13,996 nucleotides of DNA from RGIG8597 sp050872545 (GTDB lineage Bacteria; Spirochaetota; GWE2-31-10), in assembly GCA_050872545.1 (NCBI GenBank), contig JBNMHA010000056.1, positions 1-13,996 on the forward strand, in the 5' to 3' direction. Below the pieces are notes generated by a model, which did not search any database, was not told the origin of the DNA, and worked only from the letters and a program-made list of their open reading frames with translations. The translations under genes were made by a program, and so were the position numbers. Below are positions 7,590 to 13,996 of this stretch, one piece after another; the first letter of the stretch is position 1, and every line of letters begins with the position of its first letter.

Positions 7590-9245
7590 ATGCGGTTTTT
7601 TCGGCTGTTTTGGGTAGCATTATTTCTTCTTTTTTCCTTTGTATGTAATGCTTTTACCGAAAAGGCGCAGCAAATTTTTGAAGAAGTGCAGCAGCTGACG
7701 GAGCAGGAAAAACTTTTTCTGACGGAAACTTTTTCTGAAAGTGATGACAGTTATTTACTGGATTGGTACATATATTTTTGTGGCGAAAAAGATTTTCGTG
7801 ACAAAGCACGTTTAAGAGCTTTTTATATCGAGAAAAGAGCTTGCATTGAGGATGAACTGCGCAAAATTTTCGGTTCGCTTAATGTTCGGCTTTTTTCTGC
7901 GGATGAACAAAAAAAATTTGCAGAATCATTGAATATGCTGCTTCATAAGTTTTTTTTCAAGAAATATAAGGCTGATGCTGATGCTTTCTCGGAGGCTGTG
8001 AACAGCGGATATTATAACTGCGTAAGTTCTTCTATTTTATATATGCTGCTTTTGTACCATTTTGGAATGGAAGCGGTGCCTGTGCAGACAACGGAGCATG
8101 TTTTTATTTCGGTTTGCTTTTCCGATGGTTCAAAAATTGATGTAGAAACGACAAATGCGTATGGTTTTGATCCCGGTAAAAAAAAGGAAGTGCTTGATGA
8201 ACTGGGAAAAGTTACCGGCTTTTCTTATGTAAAGCAGAAAATTTATAAAAATCGATTCAATATTTCACTGAAGTCGCTTTTAGTTTTGCCTGTTCATAAC
8301 AGAAGTGCCTATTATACTAAAGTAGGGAAGCATAAGGATGCCTTGCGTTTGGCTTGGTTCCTGAAACGTTGCAGAAATGATGAGCGTGGAGATAGCGAAT
8401 TTCATGTTTGTTATTACAATTTGTTGGCGGATTTGTCGTCAAAGCGTGATTTCGATACAGAATTGCAGTTGCTTTATTACTATGTTGAAAATATTGATGC
8501 AGAAAATGCCAGAATTCGCAAAATGCGGTTTCAGGCGTTGGCGGAAATGCTGCTTGCCTGCAAATCACAGCAAGATTTTGATTATATGCAGGTTCTTTTA
8601 GATAAAGAAAGAAACTTTTGCAGTGCTGATGAGAAAAATGATTTTAATTCATTGGAAAATGCTCTTTATGTCAGCAAGGCGCAGTTTTATTACAGAAATA
8701 ACAACATTGAAGAGGCTTATAAAGTAATTTCCGAAACTGCGGATAAGAAAAACAAGGCAATTCTGTTGCGCAATACTTTTGCCGTTATTAACCAAAATGC
8801 TTTGAATACAAAAGATTTTGATACGGCGCATAAACTTTTGCTGCGAGGAAGAATATTTTTTCCCGATTCACAGGATTTTCAAAAAGCTATAATGACATTT
8901 TGGAATAATTATCTTGTTTATTTTTCGCAAAAAGGCGATTTTACCGGCGCAATTGCTTTGCTGAAGCAGGAGAGTGGAGAACTTAGGGAAAAAGACAAGC
9001 GACAGTTAATGCTGACTCTTTACAATTCGTATGCGTACAGTGAATATAAGAAGGAAAATTATCTGGCAGCTGCGGAAATTTGCGTTGAAGCAAACAAAAT
9101 TTTGGGAAAAGAAAAAGTTGTTTCGGAAAATATGAAAGTTTACTATTTAAATGCGTTGAAGCAAGCAGACAAAGACGGAAATTCTAAGTTGAAATCTAAA
9201 ATTATAAATGATGCTTCTGTTTATTTCCCGAATTTTCCGGAGTAA
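7590..9245 (+). CDS. Exported transglutaminase-like protein with TPR-like C-terminus
   Basis: The product has 551 residues. Residues 1-21 look like a Sec signal peptide: a basic start, a run of Phe/Leu, then Cys-Asn-Ala before the likely cleavage point. The mature protein would be periplasmic or surface-associated. Residues ~115-190 resemble the transglutaminase-like/SirB1 fold, with a nucleophile-type NCVSSSILY (Cys144), EHVFISV (His170) and IDVETT (Asp184), in the usual Cys-His-Asp order. From about residue 240 to the end it is helical, with paired-helix spacing and a YSEYKKENYLAAAEICVEA segment typical of TPR-type repeats. The start lies only 5 bases after the previous stop and has no good Shine-Dalgarno (at best GGA at 7576), so translational coupling to the coiled-coil gene is likely. 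Whether the triad acts as a protease, amidase or crosslinker, or is inactive, cannot be told. No specific family name is recognised. Confidence 0.85.
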   Translation: MRFFRLFWVALFLLFSFVCNAFTEKAQQIFEEVQQLTEQEKLFLTETFSESDDSYLLDWYIYFCGEKDFRDKARLRAFYIEKRACIEDELRKIFGSLNVRLFSADEQKKFAESLNMLLHKFFFKKYKADADAFSEAVNSGYYNCVSSSILYMLLLYHFGMEAVPVQTTEHVFISVCFSDGSKIDVETTNAYGFDPGKKKEVLDELGKVTGFSYVKQKIYKNRFNISLKSLLVLPVHNRSAYYTKVGKHKDALRLAWFLKRCRNDERGDSEFHVCYYNLLADLSSKRDFDTELQLLYYYVENIDAENARIRKMRFQALAEMLLACKSQQDFDYMQVLLDKERNFCSADEKNDFNSLENALYVSKAQFYYRNNNIEEAYKVISETADKKNKAILLRNTFAVINQNALNTKDFDTAHKLLLRGRIFFPDSQDFQKAIMTFWNNYLVYFSQKGDFTGAIALLKQESGELREKDKRQLMLTLYNSYAYSEYKKENYLAAAEICVEANKILGKEKVVSENMKVYYLNALKQADKDGNSKLKSKIINDASVYFPNFPE

Positions 9246-9281
9246 AAATTAATTTTCAGTTTATTAGCAAAGAAGGAAATT

Positions 9282-10442
9282 ATGAAACGTTATTTTTATC
9301 TGACACTTTTAATGATGATTTTTTTTATTTCGTCATGCAAAAAGCAGGAGCGAGTTCTGACGGTATTGTCGGATGATATTTTTATGCTGGATGCAGCTGC
9401 GCTTTTTCAGGCGGAAAATCCGGATTTTACAGTGCAAGTAACTTTGACTGAAAAGAGCAAAAATGGCATTTTTTCCAATACAAAAAAGAATGAAACGGTA
9501 CGATATGATTTGATTGCCGGCGACTATTTTCCGTATGAACCACTTAGTTCGTCGCGTTTTGCGAAGATTGAGTTGTATGATAATCAAGACTTTTATAGCT
9601 TTGAGCTTGATTTTTACCAAAAAACAAAAGAAATCGGTGTTATTTATTCGTGTAATTTTCCGGTGATTGTCGGAGCTGCCGGTAAGGATAATTTGCCTGA
9701 TGCAATAAGTTCGGATGATTTCCAAAAAATTTCACTGTCTGAATCTAATACGGAAAATGGGGAAGAAGAATTTGCTTTTGTTCCGCAAATGACAAGTTTT
9801 CCGGAAATTGAATTTTATTTCATAGGGCAGGATTTGTATTCTTTTCAAGATGGAAAGTATGTTTTTTCAATCGATGGAGTAAATACTCAGTTTCAGCGTT
9901 ATCATTTTTTTAATCAGACAATTGCAGATGAGAGGTTGATACAGCGTTATATTCGTAGAAATGAAAAATTGGATGCAGAGTTTTACATACGCAACGGAAT
10001 TCAGCGTTATGATATTCGGTACTTTTCGGAGGCAAAAACTTTGCCGTCTGATAAATATAAAATTCATTTTATCAGTGATAACTCTACACTTTCATTGAAA
10101 CAGAATGTAATTGCATTTAATAAACTTTCTTTTTCCAAAAAAGAAGCTGCTGCTTTTGTTAATTTTCTGCTCAGTTATAGAATTCAAGAATATTTGTATA
10201 ATGAATCATCGACTTTAATGCAGGCTTTGGCTTATAAAAATATTCATTTCCCGGTTATTTCGGGAATTATAGATGACAGCACAACGGATAATTATATCGG
10301 TGATTTAAGATATTCTTACTTCGGTGATGAAAAGCAGCATCAAAAATTTATGAATGTTTACAACACGACAATGGATTTAATAGCAAGAGATCGTTTGAAA
10401 AAGGAAGATTTTGCTGACTTTATAAATAAACAAATAGATTGA
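9282..10442 (+). CDS. Lipoprotein resembling an ABC solute-binding protein
   Basis: The product has 386 residues. The ATG is preceded by AGAAGGA at 9271-9277. The N-terminus is a lipoprotein signal: Lys-Arg, a hydrophobic stretch, then Phe-Ile-Ser-Ser-Cys, with lipidation expected at Cys19. The mature start KKQERVLTVLSDD leads into an AAALFQAENPDFTVQV segment, the usual opening of family-1 extracellular solute-binding proteins. Near the C-terminus, FSKKEAAAFVNFLLSYRIQEYL matches the late helix of that family where the Ala-Phe-Val-x-Phe-Leu pattern is common. It would sit at the outer face of the inner membrane or on the surface and bind a small ligand, perhaps a sugar. No permease gene is adjacent, so the transport partner is unknown. 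It follows the preceding gene by 36 bases with no promoter or terminator visible, so it is probably in the same transcript. The ligand is not predictable from the sequence. Confidence 0.82.
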   Translation: MKRYFYLTLLMMIFFISSCKKQERVLTVLSDDIFMLDAAALFQAENPDFTVQVTLTEKSKNGIFSNTKKNETVRYDLIAGDYFPYEPLSSSRFAKIELYDNQDFYSFELDFYQKTKEIGVIYSCNFPVIVGAAGKDNLPDAISSDDFQKISLSESNTENGEEEFAFVPQMTSFPEIEFYFIGQDLYSFQDGKYVFSIDGVNTQFQRYHFFNQTIADERLIQRYIRRNEKLDAEFYIRNGIQRYDIRYFSEAKTLPSDKYKIHFISDNSTLSLKQNVIAFNKLSFSKKEAAAFVNFLLSYRIQEYLYNESSTLMQALAYKNIHFPVISGIIDDSTTDNYIGDLRYSYFGDEKQHQKFMNVYNTTMDLIARDRLKKEDFADFINKQID

Positions 10443-10451
10443 AAAAAATAT

Positions 10452-10480
10452 TTGACAGCTTAGTTTAAAACAATTACCAT
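10452..10480 (+). promoter_or_regulatory. Putative sigma-70 promoter of the ATPase gene
   Basis: A perfect -35 TTGACA (10452-10457) is followed after exactly 17 bases by TACCAT (10475-10480; 4 of 6 matches to TATAAT). Transcription would begin near 10487, giving a leader of about 23 bases that carries the GGAGG Shine-Dalgarno at 10501-10505. It lies in the 67-base gap before the ATPase gene, so that gene can be expressed independently of the upstream cluster. Call rests on motif match only. Confidence 0.6.
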
Positions 10481-10509
10481 GAGTCATCTTAAATTATATC
10501 GGAGGCTGT

Positions 10510-11628
10510 ATGGCTGAGGTTGTTTTAAAGGATATCGATAAAGTATATCCAGGAAATGTTAAAGTTGTTTTTAAAAACAATATTGAAGTTAAAGACAAAG
10601 AGTTTGTAGTTTTTGTAGGTCCATCAGGCTGTGGAAAATCAACTACTTTGCGAATGATTGCCGGTTTGGAAGACATCACTGCCGGAGATCTTTTTATTGA
10701 CGGAAAAAGAATGAATGATGTCGCACCAAAAGACCGTGATATTGCAATGGTTTTCCAAAACTATGCGCTGTATCCTCACATGACTGTGTTTGATAACATG
10801 GCTTTTGGTTTGAAAATCAGAAAATTTCCTAAAGAAGACATAAAAACAAGGGTTGATGAAGCAGCAGGTATTCTTCATATTGAAAATCTTTTGGACAGAA
10901 AACCAAAAGCTTTGTCCGGTGGACAGAGACAGCGTGTTGCAATGGGACGTGCAATCGTAAGAAAGCCTAAAGTTTTCCTTTTCGATGAACCTTTGTCAAA
11001 TCTTGATGCAAAACTGCGTGTTACAATGCGTGCTGAAATCTCAAGATTGCACCAAAGACTGCAAACTACAATGATTTATGTAACACATGATCAGGTTGAG
11101 GCTATGACAATGGCTGATAAAATCGTTGTTATGTACAACGGTCATATTCAGCAGATTGCTTCACCGTTGGAATTATACAATAATCCGGCAAATAAATTTG
11201 TTGCAGGTTTTATTGGTTCTCCTCCTATGAATTTTATCAATGTTAAAATTGCGGAAGAGGGCGGAAAAGTTGTTGCGAAACATCATGACTTTACAATTAC
11301 TCCGACAGCAGAACAGCAAGCTGCTTTGAAATCTTATGTAGGAAAAGAAGTTATTTTTGGAATTCGCCCTGAAGATATTTATGAAGATAATTCTTCTAAT
11401 GACAGAATCAAAGCTACTATTGATGTAGTAGAACCTTTGGGGGCTGACCAGCACTTGTATTTGTCTACTTCTGACGGTTCACAGCTTATTGCTCGTGTAG
11501 ATCCTAAAGTTGTATGTAAACCGGGCGAAGTAAGAGAACTTGCTGTAAGCGTAGAAAAGTCTCATTATTTTGACCCTGTGCCTTCTGTTTCTCCTACTGG
11601 AAAATCAGAAGAAAAATGCATTATCTAA
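10510..11628 (+). CDS. ugpC: ABC transporter ATP-binding protein, UgpC/MsmK/MalK type
   Basis: The product has 372 residues, normal for the family. It is a cytoplasmic ATPase that drives carbohydrate or glycerol-phosphate import (CUT1 class). All ABC motifs are present: Walker A GPSGCGKST (37-45), Q-loop Gln83, signature LSGGQ (135-139), Walker B VFLFDEP (155-161, catalytic Glu160), D-loop SNLD (163-166) and switch His193. The stretch GFIGSPPMNF (233-242) marks the entry to the C-terminal TOBE/regulatory domain, which ends in SPTGKSEEKCII. The ATG is set by GGAGG at 10501-10505. No permease is next to it and the gene is flanked by its own promoter and terminator, so it may serve several sugar importers, as MsmK does in Streptococcus. 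The symbol follows the common annotation of this family. The substrate is not shown by the sequence, and malK or msmK would fit equally well. Confidence 0.95.
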   Translation: MAEVVLKDIDKVYPGNVKVVFKNNIEVKDKEFVVFVGPSGCGKSTTLRMIAGLEDITAGDLFIDGKRMNDVAPKDRDIAMVFQNYALYPHMTVFDNMAFGLKIRKFPKEDIKTRVDEAAGILHIENLLDRKPKALSGGQRQRVAMGRAIVRKPKVFLFDEPLSNLDAKLRVTMRAEISRLHQRLQTTMIYVTHDQVEAMTMADKIVVMYNGHIQQIASPLELYNNPANKFVAGFIGSPPMNFINVKIAEEGGKVVAKHHDFTITPTAEQQAALKSYVGKEVIFGIRPEDIYEDNSSNDRIKATIDVVEPLGADQHLYLSTSDGSQLIARVDPKVVCKPGEVRELAVSVEKSHYFDPVPSVSPTGKSEEKCII

Positions 11629-11670
11629 GATGAAAAATTTTCACCGCAGATGATATTTTTCTAAATAAGG

Positions 11671-11730
11671 AAAAGGCTGTAACTATGAGGCGGCAATTAA
11701 GGCTTTGCTTCATAGTTTACAGCTTTTTTT
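11671..11730 (+). terminator. Strong rho-independent terminator after the ATPase gene
   Basis: Bases 11676-11691 (GCTGTAACTATGAGGC) pair with 11707-11723 (GCTTCATAGTTTACAGC). There is one bulged T (in 11716-11718) and one G-T wobble, giving a 16-pair stem with a 15-base loop. Seven Ts follow at 11724-11730, and four As precede the stem. It lies 42 bases after the ATPase stop, ends that transcription unit, and has only a weak T-run on the opposite strand. Confidence 0.92.
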
Positions 11731-11744
11731 AACTCTAATAAAAA
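11716..11744 (+). promoter_or_regulatory. Possible promoter of the HDOD gene, inside the terminator
   Basis: TTTACA (11716-11721; 5 of 6 to TTGACA) sits in the 3' arm of the terminator. After 17 bases comes TAAAAA (11739-11744; 4 of 6). Transcription would start about 10 bases before the start codon, leaving almost no leader. Only 30 bases separate the terminator from the HDOD gene, so a local promoter must overlap the hairpin. The alternative is terminator read-through. Motif match only. Confidence 0.3.
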
Positions 11745-11760
11745 TTTCAAAGAGTGGTAA

Positions 11761-13233
11761 TTGGTGGAATATCAGAATTCAGAAGAAGAACTGCAAGAGG
11801 CAGTGGCAGCAGGTAAACCTGTAATTATAAAAACATGCAAAATGAATCGTGAAACAGAAGAATATATTCTTTATGTGCTTGAAGTGTTTTTATGTCATAT
11901 TGGAAAACAGAAAATTCAAGATCAGCTTTCGTATTGTATTAGAGAACTTTTGAATAATGCAAAAAAAGCAAACATGAAACGTGCTTTTTTTAAGGCTGAA
12001 AAATTGGATATACTGAAACCTGATGATTATTCAAATGGAATGCAGCTCTTTAAAGAAAAGACGGTAAATAATGCCAAATATTATCTTAATTTGCAGAAAC
12101 AGATGAACATGTATGTTCAAGCTTATTTTAAGATAAAAAATTCTTTCTTGTTTATTGTAATTTCTAATAATTCTCCACTTTTACCTGTAGAAAAGGAACG
12201 CATAGCGTTTAAAATCAAAAAAGCCAAAACGTTCCGCTCTGTTGAAGAAGCGTTTCAAACATTTATGGATGATTCTGAAGGGGCAGGATTGGGTATTCTT
12301 ATTCTCATCTTAATGTTCCGCAAAATAGGTTTGAGCGAAAAGCACATTGAATTCATATCAGACGGAGATTTGACACATGTAAAAATCGATTTGCCGTTAT
12401 CTCTTATTACCCGTGAAGACGGTGAAAAATTGAGTGAGGAAGTCGTTAAAGAAATAGATTCAATTCCACCAATTCCGGACTATGTACGGAAAATTATGCG
12501 CATGGTAGAAGATGAAACTCTGAATTTAAAGGATTTAAATGAAGTCATTGGAAAAGATCCGAGATTAACTATAGATATTTTAAAGATGGTAAATTCGGCA
12601 TCTTATCGCCGTATAAATAAAATTGAACGCATTGATGTGGCAATTTCAATTGTTGGATTGAAAGGAATAAAACTTTTAATTCAATCTTACGGTGTTTTGA
12701 TTGCATTGGAGAACAAATACGATAAGAAGATTCAGGAAAAAATTTGGAACCATTGTCACAGAGTGGGAAATACGGCAGCCAGACTTTGTAAAATTTTCAA
12801 TCTTCAGGATTTAGAGAGCCAAGCTTATATTTGTGGTTTGCTGCATGATATTGGAAAAATAGTAGTTTTGTCTTTACACCAAGATACTATTTTGAAAGTT
12901 CAGGAATATTGCGAAAAAAACGGTTGGGAAAAAAATACTTTGGACTGTTTGCTTTCAGAAACAAATTCATTTTTAATCGGCAAAAAAATGGCTGAAAAAT
13001 GGGATTTAAGTCCGGAACTTTCTTATGTTATTTCACATCAAATAGAACCGTTTAACAGTGATGAAGATAAAATTATGTTGGTTAAAATTGTGTATCTTGC
13101 AAATGTTATTGATAATATTTTAACTGAAGGCGATGAAGATTTGGAATATAAAGATTCAATATTGGAAGATTTTGGAATAAATAATTCAAATGATTTTGTA
13201 GATATTGTGTCTAAGTTAAAAAATAGCCTTTGA
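11761..13233 (+). CDS. GHKL ATPase-like/HDOD fusion signalling protein
   Basis: The product has 490 residues, cytoplasmic, with no membrane helix. Residues ~30-215 resemble a GHKL (histidine-kinase-type) ATPase domain: an N-box RELLNNAKKA (Glu62, Asn66) and a G2-box GAGLGILI (174-181). The G1 position, normally Asp-x-Gly-x-Gly, reads SNNSPLL (135-141), so nucleotide binding is doubtful. Residues ~233-430 are an HDOD domain, opening with IPPIPDYVRKIM and DPRLTIDILKMVNSASY. It contains HCHRVG (331-336), LLHDIGKI (360-367; His362-Asp363), ISHQ (His426) and Asp451, so HD-type metal ligands seem retained. An in-frame TAA at 11758-11760 touches the first possible start. TTG at 11761 and GTG at 11764 are adjacent candidates served by a weak AGAG (11751-11754), and the true start is uncertain by one codon. 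A role in signalling or nucleotide hydrolysis is inferred from the family, and the pathway is unknown. Confidence 0.88.
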   Translation: MVEYQNSEEELQEAVAAGKPVIIKTCKMNRETEEYILYVLEVFLCHIGKQKIQDQLSYCIRELLNNAKKANMKRAFFKAEKLDILKPDDYSNGMQLFKEKTVNNAKYYLNLQKQMNMYVQAYFKIKNSFLFIVISNNSPLLPVEKERIAFKIKKAKTFRSVEEAFQTFMDDSEGAGLGILILILMFRKIGLSEKHIEFISDGDLTHVKIDLPLSLITREDGEKLSEEVVKEIDSIPPIPDYVRKIMRMVEDETLNLKDLNEVIGKDPRLTIDILKMVNSASYRRINKIERIDVAISIVGLKGIKLLIQSYGVLIALENKYDKKIQEKIWNHCHRVGNTAARLCKIFNLQDLESQAYICGLLHDIGKIVVLSLHQDTILKVQEYCEKNGWEKNTLDCLLSETNSFLIGKKMAEKWDLSPELSYVISHQIEPFNSDEDKIMLVKIVYLANVIDNILTEGDEDLEYKDSILEDFGINNSNDFVDIVSKLKNSL

Positions 13234-13272
13234 TATTATTTCGTAGAAAAATAGCTTCGTTTATTTATCACT

Positions 13273-13294
13273 AAAATAAATTGCTTTTTATTTT
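13273..13294 (+). repeat. Perfect AT-only inverted repeat before metK
   Basis: AAAATAAA (13273-13280) and TTTATTTT (13287-13294) are exact reverse complements separated by six bases (TTGCTT). Followed by GTTTTATT, this could act as a weak terminator for the HDOD gene 40 bases upstream, but a stem with only A-T pairs is unstable. It also overlaps the likely metK -35 element, so it might be a protein-binding palindrome or chance in AT-rich DNA. Confidence 0.35.
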
Positions 13295-13309
13295 GTTTTA
13301 TTCTATTAT
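13281..13309 (+). promoter_or_regulatory. Putative metK promoter
   Basis: TTGCTT (13281-13286; 3 of 6 to TTGACA) is followed after 17 bases by TATTAT (13304-13309; 5 of 6 to TATAAT). Start of transcription would be near 13316, giving a leader of about 34 bases that contains AAGGAG at 13335-13340. A leader that short cannot hold a SAM riboswitch. The call rests on the good -10 and ideal spacing. Confidence 0.45.
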
Positions 13310-13349
13310 CTCTCATTCATAAAGAAAATTATTTAAGGAGTTTTAAAAT

Positions 13350-13996
13350 ATGACTGATAGAAAATATTTATTTACTTCAGAATCAGTAAGTGAAGGACAT
13401 CCAGATAAACTTGCAGACCAAGTTTCTGACGCAATCCTTGATGCTTGTTTAAAACAGGATCCAAAATCAAGAGTAGCTTGCGAAACTTTTACTACCACAG
13501 GAATGGTAATGGTTGGTGGTGAAATTACAACAAAAGCAGTACTTGATGTTCAGGAAATTGTTCGTGGTGTTGCTCGTAAAATTGGTTATACAGATGCAGC
13601 ATACGGGCTTGATTGTGATTCAATGGCTGTAATGAACGTAATTCATACACAGTCACCTGATATTTCTCAAGGTGTATCTGGTGTCGGACTTGAAGAGTTT
13701 AAAGGACAGCAGGGAGCTGGAGATCAGGGAATGATGTTTGGTTATGCATGTAACGAAACTCCTGAATTGATGCCTATGCCTGTAATGCTTTCTCATAAAA
13801 TTTTACTGAAAGCAGCGGAACTCAGAAAAAGCGGTGCGATTAAATGGCTGCGTCCAGATTCTAAAAGCCAAGTAACAATTGAATATGAAAATAATAAACC
13901 TGTAAGAATTGATACTGTTGTTGTTTCTCATCAGCATGATGACAATGTTTCTTATGATGAAATAAAGAAGACAATTATTGAACAGATTGTTAAACC
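13350..13996 (+). CDS. metK: S-adenosylmethionine synthetase, 3' end missing
   Basis: The ATG at 13350 follows AAGGAG (13335-13340). The frame is open to the right edge, showing 215 codons plus two bases, a little over half of the usual ~390-400 residues. The enzyme makes S-adenosylmethionine from methionine and ATP in the cytoplasm. The N-terminus carries the family signature TSESVSEGHPDKLADQVSDA (9-28), whose His17 contacts the ATP phosphates. Next come the CETFTTTGMV segment (Glu45, methionine/metal site) and the GAGDQGMMFGYA ATP motif (122-133). VSHQHDDNVSYDEI (192-205) continues as in the family. Codon use here favours GGT, GTT and ACA and looks like that of a well-expressed housekeeping gene. 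It is separated from the HDOD gene by 116 bases with its own likely promoter, so it need not share regulation with it. Confidence 0.97.
   Translation, partial: MTDRKYLFTSESVSEGHPDKLADQVSDAILDACLKQDPKSRVACETFTTTGMVMVGGEITTKAVLDVQEIVRGVARKIGYTDAAYGLDCDSMAVMNVIHTQSPDISQGVSGVGLEEFKGQQGAGDQGMMFGYACNETPELMPMPVMLSHKILLKAAELRKSGAIKWLRPDSKSQVTIEYENNKPVRIDTVVVSHQHDDNVSYDEIKKTIIEQIVK

Noticed and set aside
7972..7989. Short GCTGATGCTGATGCT repeat in the transglutaminase-like gene as a phase-variation tract
   Set aside because: The three-base unit would not shift the frame and only about two to three copies exist. It simply encodes Ala-Asp-Ala-Asp-Ala.
10443..10509. Terminator after the solute-binding-like lipoprotein gene
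   Set aside because: There is an A-run but no GC-containing hairpin followed by Ts. Only a promoter can be supported here.
11593..11628. C-terminal Cys of the ATPase (KCII end) as a lipid-modification box
   Set aside because: Only two residues follow the Cys, which does not match CaaX, and bacterial ATPases of this family are not prenylated.
13234..13349. SAM riboswitch ahead of metK
   Set aside because: The gap is only 116 bases, very AT-rich, with no GC-rich stems or SAM-I/SAM-II-like core. The likely promoter leaves a leader of about 34 bases.

Overview
The window looks like chromosomal DNA of a low-GC spirochaete, most likely Treponema or a close relative. The basis is a pair of very large coiled-coil proteins of a kind annotated in treponemes as SpiroCoCo family, AT-rich codon use, a GHKL-HDOD protein and an orphan MsmK/UgpC-type ATPase. 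This assignment is inferred from gene content, not from a marker gene. All seven genes lie on the + strand. I see no RNA gene, insertion sequence, CRISPR array or prophage, and no gene-free stretch longer than about 132 bases.

Bases 1-7584 hold two adjacent giant coiled-coil genes. The first is cut by the left edge of the window (1105 codons visible). The second is complete (1393 residues) and starts with one membrane helix. Their last 330-370 residues are homologous and both end in the same small helix-turn-helix-like motif, so they are paralogues. The first ~420 bases of gene 1 differ sharply in base composition and codon choice from everything after them. This is the strongest anomaly in the window.

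Bases 7590-10442 hold an exported protein with a transglutaminase-like Cys-His-Asp triad followed by a helical repeat region, and a lipoprotein resembling an ABC solute-binding protein. Both follow the coiled-coil genes closely (5- and 36-base gaps) and may be co-transcribed with them.

Bases 10443-11730 form a separate single-gene unit: a good sigma-70-type promoter, a UgpC/MsmK/MalK-type sugar-importer ATPase without its permeases, and a strong intrinsic terminator. Bases 11761-13233 encode a GHKL-like ATPase domain fused to an HDOD/HD domain, probably a signalling protein. From 13350 to the right edge is the first half of metK (S-adenosylmethionine synthetase), with its own promoter and a short leader that leaves no room for a SAM riboswitch.

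The most interesting material is the coiled-coil pair with its conserved C-terminal tail, the abrupt composition break inside gene 1, and the coupling of these cytoplasmic coils to exported proteins of unknown role. I do not see a complete, self-evidently new system.
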